From DATFKA01 sp042095835 (GTDB taxonomy: Bacteria; Bacteroidota; Bacteroidia; Chitinophagales; Saprospiraceae), in NCBI GenBank assembly GCA_042095835.1, contig JBELML010000049.1, positions 1-38,460 on the forward strand: a stretch of DNA of 38,460 bases, written 5' to 3'. The position numbers were made by a program, and so were the translations under genes. Shown piece after piece: positions 34,144 through 38,460 of the stretch; within the stretch, counting starts at the first letter, position 1; every line of letters starts with the position of its first letter. Below the pieces are notes generated by a model that was not told the origin of the DNA, did not search any database, and saw only the letters and a program-made list of their open reading frames with translations.

Positions 34144-34596
34144 TTGACTAAAGAGCAAAAAATACAATCTTTACTGCCATATGGGCCAGACTTCTGTTTT
34201 GTGGAGTCATTTTCGAAGATCGATGGATCGGGAGCTGAGGGTTATTACACCTTTCCGGATACAACAGACTACTACGACAGTCATTTTCCAGAACAGCCGA
34301 TCACACCAGGGGTCTTATTAATCGAATGTATGGCGCAAATTGGTTTGGTGGGACTAGGCATGTACTTATTAGAGGTACATATCGAAGCAAAACCCATACA
34401 GATTGCCTTTGCAGAGTCAAATGTAAGTTTTTTAAAACCCGTTTATCCAGGAGCACGTGTGCGAGTCGTTTCAGAGAAAATATATTTCCGTTTAGGTAAA
34501 CTCAAATGTTCTGTAGTCATGTATAATGAGGTAGAAGAGGAGATCTGTAAAGGGCAATTAGCGGGTATGATTATCAAGGCAAAAAATCAAGTATGA
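34144..34596 (+). CDS. FabZ-like 3-hydroxyacyl-ACP dehydratase
   Basis: This 150-residue hotdog-fold protein keeps the FabZ catalytic pair: His47 in SHFPEQPITPG and Glu61 in LLIECMAQ. It should remove water from 3-hydroxyacyl-ACP to give the 2-enoyl product for the reductase. The start is TTG 34144: the frame is open back to a stop at 34120-34122, and no ATG is available. The KAS gene overlaps by 4 bases (ATGA). It lacks the spacing for a housekeeping fabZ-lpx context and is most probably dedicated to the cluster. Confidence 0.85.
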   Translation: MTKEQKIQSLLPYGPDFCFVESFSKIDGSGAEGYYTFPDTTDYYDSHFPEQPITPGVLLIECMAQIGLVGLGMYLLEVHIEAKPIQIAFAESNVSFLKPVYPGARVRVVSEKIYFRLGKLKCSVVMYNEVEEEICKGQLAGMIIKAKNQV

Positions 34597-35867
34597 GAAT
34601 TGTGGTCACAGGTATGGGTGTAGTTGCTCCAAACGGAGTAGGCTTGGTGGACTTTGAAGAAGCACTGCGGCAACAGCGCTCGGGTATTCGTTTTTTACCA
34701 AACTTGGCTGAGCTGAAATTTGGTTGTCAAATAGCAGGCGTACCTGAGATCAGCGAATCTACCAAACAAAAGTATTTCACCGAATTAGAGCTAAAATCAC
34801 TCAAAGCGAGTGGCGTACTATATGGAGTTATTGCAGGACAAATGGCCTGGGAAGATGCTGGACTTTCAAAATCGTTAGAAGATCAGGCCGCACCGGACTG
34901 GGATAGTGGTTGTCTTTTTGGAGCGGGTTTAGCAGGAGCAGAAGTAATGCGCGATGCAACCTATTTAATTGATGGCAAAAAAGTAAGACGTCTGGGAAGT
35001 ACCGCAGTACCGCAAGTCATGTCGAGCGGTGTAAGTGCTTTCCTGGGTGGGAAGCTGGGCCTCGGCAACCAAGTCAGCACCAATGCTTCTGCCTGTAGCA
35101 CGGGCACAGAAAGCATCCTGATGGCTATGGCTAGGATTAAAAGCGGCCTAGCAAAAAGAATGTTGTGTGGTGCTTGTGATAGTAGTGGGCCCTATGTCTG
35201 GGGAGGATTCGATGCGATGCGAGTGATGACTAGAAAATCCAATGACAAACCCGCCGCTGGTTCTCGACCTTTAAGTGCAACAGCTGCTGGTTTTGTACCA
35301 GGATCAGGTGCCGGAGCTTTGGTTCTGGAGTCACTTGAAGTCGCTCAAGCACGTAGTGCTAAAATTTATGCAGAAGTCCTTGGTGGAGCTATTAATTCTG
35401 GAGGACAAAGACAAGGAGGCACCATGACAGCACCGAATAAAGGAGCTATCGTACGCTGCATACAACAGGCATTAAGCAATACCCAAGTACATGCTCAAGA
35501 AATAGATGCGATCTCAGGACACCTCACCTCTACCATGTTTGATCCCGCAGAGGTCGAACAATGGTGCAAGGCTTTAGATCGACAAGGAGATAACTTTCCC
35601 TTTATACGTAGCTTGAAGTCTATGATTGGGCATTGCCTCAGTGCTGCCGGTGCAATAGAAAGTGTGGCCGTTATTTTAGAATTGTATAAAGGCTTTCTGC
35701 ATGGGACCATCAACTGCGAGGACTTACACCCGGAAATAGAGAAAAATATAGCCTCATCCGCTATCCCGAATCAGACCCTGGAGGTAGCACCAACTATCAT
35801 CGCAAAAAGTAGCTTTGGTTTTGGTGACGTCAACTCTTGTGTATTATTTAAAAAATATCAACCATAA
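34593..35867 (+). CDS. Beta-ketoacyl-ACP synthase (FabF-like, cluster-dedicated)
   Basis: This 424-residue condensing enzyme keeps the triad: Cys168 in NASACSTGTES, His310 in SGHLTST and His347 in MIGHCLSAAGA. The first histidine motif reads GHLTST rather than the usual HGTST, marking it as divergent from the housekeeping FabF at 5828. GSGAGALVLES matches the family's glycine-rich segment. It should extend acyl chains on the downstream ACP. It overlaps the dehydratase gene by 4 bases and precedes the ACP by 3, so these four genes form one coupled unit. Confidence 0.9.
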   Translation: MRIVVTGMGVVAPNGVGLVDFEEALRQQRSGIRFLPNLAELKFGCQIAGVPEISESTKQKYFTELELKSLKASGVLYGVIAGQMAWEDAGLSKSLEDQAAPDWDSGCLFGAGLAGAEVMRDATYLIDGKKVRRLGSTAVPQVMSSGVSAFLGGKLGLGNQVSTNASACSTGTESILMAMARIKSGLAKRMLCGACDSSGPYVWGGFDAMRVMTRKSNDKPAAGSRPLSATAAGFVPGSGAGALVLESLEVAQARSAKIYAEVLGGAINSGGQRQGGTMTAPNKGAIVRCIQQALSNTQVHAQEIDAISGHLTSTMFDPAEVEQWCKALDRQGDNFPFIRSLKSMIGHCLSAAGAIESVAVILELYKGFLHGTINCEDLHPEIEKNIASSAIPNQTLEVAPTIIAKSSFGFGDVNSCVLFKKYQP

Positions 35868-35870
35868 ACA

Positions 35871-36122
35871 ATGGATCAAAACGAAATCATTGAGAAGCTC
35901 AAAAAAATTATTGAACCTTATGTTCAAGACCAAGAAGCTTTTGCCAAAATCAACGAAGAAACGGACCTTTTAAATGACCTTAAAGTCAACTCCTCCAATC
36001 TTGTGGATATCATTATTGATGCTGAAGACGAATTTGATATAGAGATTGATGACGATTCGGCGGAAAAAATGCTTACTGTAAAAGATGCTGTCGCCATCAT
36101 CTCCAAATTAACCGCTACGTGA
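35871..36122 (+). CDS. Acyl carrier protein, cluster-dedicated
   Basis: This 83-residue acidic helical protein has the phosphopantetheine site DLKVNSSNLVDI, where Ser41 aligns with Ser37 of AcpP. The usual Asp-Ser-Leu is replaced by Asn-Ser-Ser, which sets it apart from the primary ACP. It presumably carries the chain between the KAS, dehydratase and reductase and perhaps delivers it to the type III PKS. The stop overlaps the GTG start of the PPTase gene (GTGA). Confidence 0.9.
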   Translation: MDQNEIIEKLKKIIEPYVQDQEAFAKINEETDLLNDLKVNSSNLVDIIIDAEDEFDIEIDDDSAEKMLTVKDAVAIISKLTAT

Positions 36123-36736
36123 TTGGAGTAGATATTGTCGACCTCAGGGCTATACAATGGCCCTCTGCTAGCCACCGGGATCGATATGTAAAAAAGGTTT
36201 TTAGTCCTAAGGAGATAGCGAGCTTAGATCAGCAAATACTAGATAGGAATCTTGCTATTTGGATCGGTTGGGCCATCAAAGAAAGTGTTTATAAACTTGA
36301 GTTCCGTACTCAGGCTAAACGCTATTTTCGTCCCAAAAAATTGGAGATCCTGTCCATTAACTCAGCATCCCGATTTGTGGTATTAAGCCAGCAGACTGGG
36401 CAAATCTACCAAGGTCAAGTGCTGAAACATCCAGATTATGTCTTAGCCATAGCCTCCTCTAATCTTCCACATATTAAGCTGGAGGTCTTTTCTATACCTG
36501 AGGTCAATTCATCAGTGGCCACTCGGGATTTCACATTAAAAGCTTTAAGAGAAAGGTGGGGCGCTAGACTTTCAACAATTGCTTGGCGACCTTTTCCTAT
36601 CGGCTACCTATCCTCTACAAAGCAGCGCTGCTCGAATTTTTCCTCCCAGCAGACTATTCCTTTATCGACTAGTCATCATGGACGTTGGGCTTGTTATGCT
36701 TTTTACCAGGCCCCAATAAAACAGCTCCAGCCTTAA
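36119..36736 (+). CDS. 4'-phosphopantetheinyl transferase (AcpS-like)
   Basis: This 205-residue protein starts at GTG 36119, overlapping the ACP stop by 4 bases. It has IGVDIVD (2-8) with the magnesium-binding aspartate D5, WAIKESVYKL (51-60) with K54 and E55, and a C-terminal PLSTSHHGRWACYAF (181-195). The motif order is that of AcpS, but it is about 85 residues longer than typical AcpS. It should load coenzyme A-derived phosphopantetheine onto the cluster ACP. Its last 68 bases overlap the 3' end of the D-aminoacylase gene on the other strand, yet the conserved SHHG motif lies in that overlap, so the end is real. Confidence 0.85.
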   Translation: MIGVDIVDLRAIQWPSASHRDRYVKKVFSPKEIASLDQQILDRNLAIWIGWAIKESVYKLEFRTQAKRYFRPKKLEILSINSASRFVVLSQQTGQIYQGQVLKHPDYVLAIASSNLPHIKLEVFSIPEVNSSVATRDFTLKALRERWGARLSTIAWRPFPIGYLSSTKQRCSNFSSQQTIPLSTSHHGRWACYAFYQAPIKQLQP

Positions 36737-38267
36737 TGCCTTGAAAGACGCTTTTTTCAATCGCTAATTGACCATTGACTAGTACGTACTCAATGCCTTT
36801 AGGATACTGATGTGGATGGGTAAAGGTGGCCATTTCTTTAATTTCTTTCTGATCAAATATGGTAATATCTGCCTGATAACCGACTTTAATCAACCCTCGA
36901 TTATCCAAGCCCATACGCTCCGCAGGTAAGCTGGTCATTTTCCTAATAGCTTCTGGTAGGCTCAGCACACTATCTTGTTTCACATATTTATCCAATACTC
37001 TAACAAAGGTTCCATAAGCCCTTGGGTGTGGGTGACCATCGCCTAATTCATTCAAGCGACCATCAGAAGCTATGGCGGTGTAAGGGTGTTGCATAATGCG
37101 ATTAACATCATCTTGGTCCATGGCGTGGAAAATACAATTTGCACCTCCTCGGTATTGAGCCTGAATGACTAGATCGGCCCCATTTTCTAAGCTAGGTTCT
37201 AAACCCTCTTTGATACACCAATCATAAAGGGTCTTTCCTTCCAAAGTAGAATCCCAACGGACTCTAGAAAACTGGACCCGCTTCAGGTCAGCGCCGCCTC
37301 TATCGTTGATAATATTGAATAAGATTTGCTGTTTGATACTATCGCGTAGTAGCGGATCCTGAATCCGCTGACGGAATGCACCATTTCCTCCTGCTCTGGC
37401 CCAGCTTGGAATTAAAATGCCAATCCCGGTATGGCTTGCGGTGTAGGGATATTGATCGATTCGCACATCTAAGCCTGCTAATCGAGCGGAATCGACCAAG
37501 GCCGTTGTTTTTTTACTAGCGCCCCACATGGGTTTGCCAACAACTTTATGATGGGTCAAAACGACAGGTATCCCCGCATCGCGAGCAATTTGTATTGCTT
37601 CGCGTACACCTGCTAACAAACCTAGACCTTCTTCTCGAAGATGAGAGGTATAGAAGCCCCCATAATCTGCTGCGACTTTGGATAAATCAATGACCTCATC
37701 TACCTTAGAGAAGGTACCTGGCAGATACTTTAGTCCGGTGGAAATTCCAAAAGCTCCTTGCTCCATAGCTAAGGCAATTTGACTTTTCATTGCTTCTAAT
37801 TCTGTCGGACTTGGCGGTCGATTATCTAATTGCATCACATTACTCCTCACCACATTATGTCCCACAAGAAAACCCACATTCATGCCTACACCTATCGCAT
37901 TTAGGGTATCTAAATAGGCATCGAAAGGCCAAGGTCCGCCTCCATCTGGACCTCCTAATGCTGTAGTCACACCCTGCCGCAGATGACTTTCGCAATTGGA
38001 TAAACGTAAAATAGGATCAAGGTGGGTGTGTATATCAATAAACCCTGGAGATACAACCAAACCTTGGGCATTGATTTCCCTAGTAGATTGGGCCGTACCC
38101 AGGTTGCCGATTCTGACAACTTTGTCAGCATTAATAGCAATATCGGTGATGGTTCCTTCTGCACCTCTACCATCAAAGACAAGACCATCTCTGATGATTA
38201 AATCGTAGGTTGGAGGAGTGCAAGAGAGTATTACTCCGGCGATAAGGAAAAAGGTCAATATTCTCAT
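36669..38267 (-). CDS. N-acyl-D-amino-acid deacylase-like amidohydrolase lipoprotein
   Basis: This 532-residue protein has a lipoprotein signal peptide (AGVILSC, Cys16) and an amidohydrolase barrel. Features are LIIRDGLVFDGRG at the start, the metal-binding GFIDIHTHLDP (about 75-85), TSHLREEG, VLTHHKVVGKP, and the terminal VLVNGQ with GPGK. D-aminoacylases cleave N-acyl-D-amino acids; exported relatives are common in Bacteroidota. Substrate is unknown. It is convergent with the PPTase gene and overlaps it by 68 bases, while both C-termini look conserved. Transcription ends within or beyond the other gene. Confidence 0.88.
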   Translation of the reverse strand: MRILTFFLIAGVILSCTPPTYDLIIRDGLVFDGRGAEGTITDIAINADKVVRIGNLGTAQSTREINAQGLVVSPGFIDIHTHLDPILRLSNCESHLRQGVTTALGGPDGGGPWPFDAYLDTLNAIGVGMNVGFLVGHNVVRSNVMQLDNRPPSPTELEAMKSQIALAMEQGAFGISTGLKYLPGTFSKVDEVIDLSKVAADYGGFYTSHLREEGLGLLAGVREAIQIARDAGIPVVLTHHKVVGKPMWGASKKTTALVDSARLAGLDVRIDQYPYTASHTGIGILIPSWARAGGNGAFRQRIQDPLLRDSIKQQILFNIINDRGGADLKRVQFSRVRWDSTLEGKTLYDWCIKEGLEPSLENGADLVIQAQYRGGANCIFHAMDQDDVNRIMQHPYTAIASDGRLNELGDGHPHPRAYGTFVRVLDKYVKQDSVLSLPEAIRKMTSLPAERMGLDNRGLIKVGYQADITIFDQKEIKEMATFTHPHQYPKGIEYVLVNGQLAIEKSVFQGIKAGAVLLGPGKKHNKPNVHDD

Positions 38268-38326
38268 ACTTCTTTGGTTGTAGAGGTTTAGTAACAGCCA
38301 AAAAATAACTTACTGATTTTGATGGA

Positions 38327-38429
38327 ATCTTTTGTTCCAATACGGCGTTAAAAAGCCTCGCTAATGCGCTGCATTATCTACGTTTTTTGCCTTGTCTTGG
38401 CACAAAATCTTCTCGATCAAAATACAGGA
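38327..38429 (-). repeat. MITE-like intergenic repeat, copy 2 (core)
   Basis: This aligns without gaps to the reverse complement of the central part of the 19826-19992 element. Shared blocks are ATCTTTT, CGTTAAAAAGCCTC, ATGCG, TGCAT, CGTTTTT, GCCTTG and CAAAATC. The core hairpin is TAATGC-GCT-GCATTA (38362-38376). The inverted ends of copy 1 are not recognisable here. Confidence 0.65.
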
Positions 38430-38460
38430 CTTATTCTATGTCCGTTACTTAAGATAAAAA

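Noticed and set aside
33724..34167. Several overlapping ORFs on both strands rich in S, P, G or repeated GTRRPGDQE-like or SPSP-like residues
   Set aside because: They are read-throughs of the octamer and heptamer DNA repeats in different frames, with no conserved protein features.
36119..36736. Circularly permuted PPTase (SHHG motif after the WxxKE motif)
   Set aside because: AcpS proteins have the same order (GVDIV, then KE, then a C-terminal SH motif), so this is an extended AcpS-like enzyme rather than a permuted Sfp.

Overview
The window looks like a chromosomal segment from a Bacteroidota bacterium, most plausibly a Saprospiraceae-type relative (Lewinella or Haliscomenobacter group). 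The evidence is a complete moxR-DUF58-Bat aerotolerance operon, an acpP-fabF-rnc block, the pairing of a DUF4292 lipoprotein with an EnvC-like protein, weak Shine-Dalgarno signals, and promoter-like elements of the TTG / TAnnTTTG type used by the primary sigma factor of this phylum. The family-level placement is inference. No rRNA, tRNA, CRISPR array or intact transposase gene was seen.

Layout. 1-3003 (+): a membrane protein with a TPR-like region, then a sugar nucleotidyltransferase overlapping an N-acetylhexosamine 1-kinase-like (NahK-like) kinase, which together look like an amino-sugar salvage pair. 3011-7554 (-): acpP, fabF, rnc, an unknown gene and a PqiA-domain membrane protein; the rnc leader carries two strong hairpins. 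7923-16712 (+): pyruvate kinase, a second nucleotidyltransferase, a TPR protein, a DUF4292 lipoprotein, an EnvC-like LytM protein with degenerate zinc ligands, HflX, and an M29 aminopeptidase. 17050-19761: a possible degenerate DEDDh-fold protein, a DUF2141 protein and an exported M20 amidohydrolase ending in a clear intrinsic terminator. 19989-28645 (-): an SCP2 protein, then the eight-gene Bat operon (transcribed moxR to batD), which includes an extra short one-domain BatD paralogue. 28717-29886 (-): a MobB-MobA-like fusion.

29968-36736 (+): the most interesting region. Eight co-directional genes encode a flavoprotein, a SAM methyltransferase, a type III polyketide synthase, a FabI-like reductase, a FabZ-like dehydratase, a FabF-like ketosynthase, a dedicated acyl carrier protein and a phosphopantetheinyl transferase. 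I read this as a discrete fatty-acid-synthase-like module feeding an acyl chain to a type III PKS, whose product is then methylated and oxidised, giving a phenolic or pyrone lipid or quinone. The operon is split in the middle by about 270 bp of unusual tandem repeats: a G-rich octamer array followed by a perfectly phased heptamer array. 36669-38267 (-): a D-aminoacylase-like lipoprotein whose 3' end overlaps the PPTase gene tail to tail.

Intergenic DNA holds several repeat families that the genes do not explain. A 34-bp repeat (31/34 identical) occurs in opposite orientation at 937-970 and 34088-34121. A MITE-like or REP-like element occurs at 19826-19992 and 38327-38429, with a core hairpin whose stem differs between copies by compensating changes. 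A palindrome cluster lies at 14247-14336.
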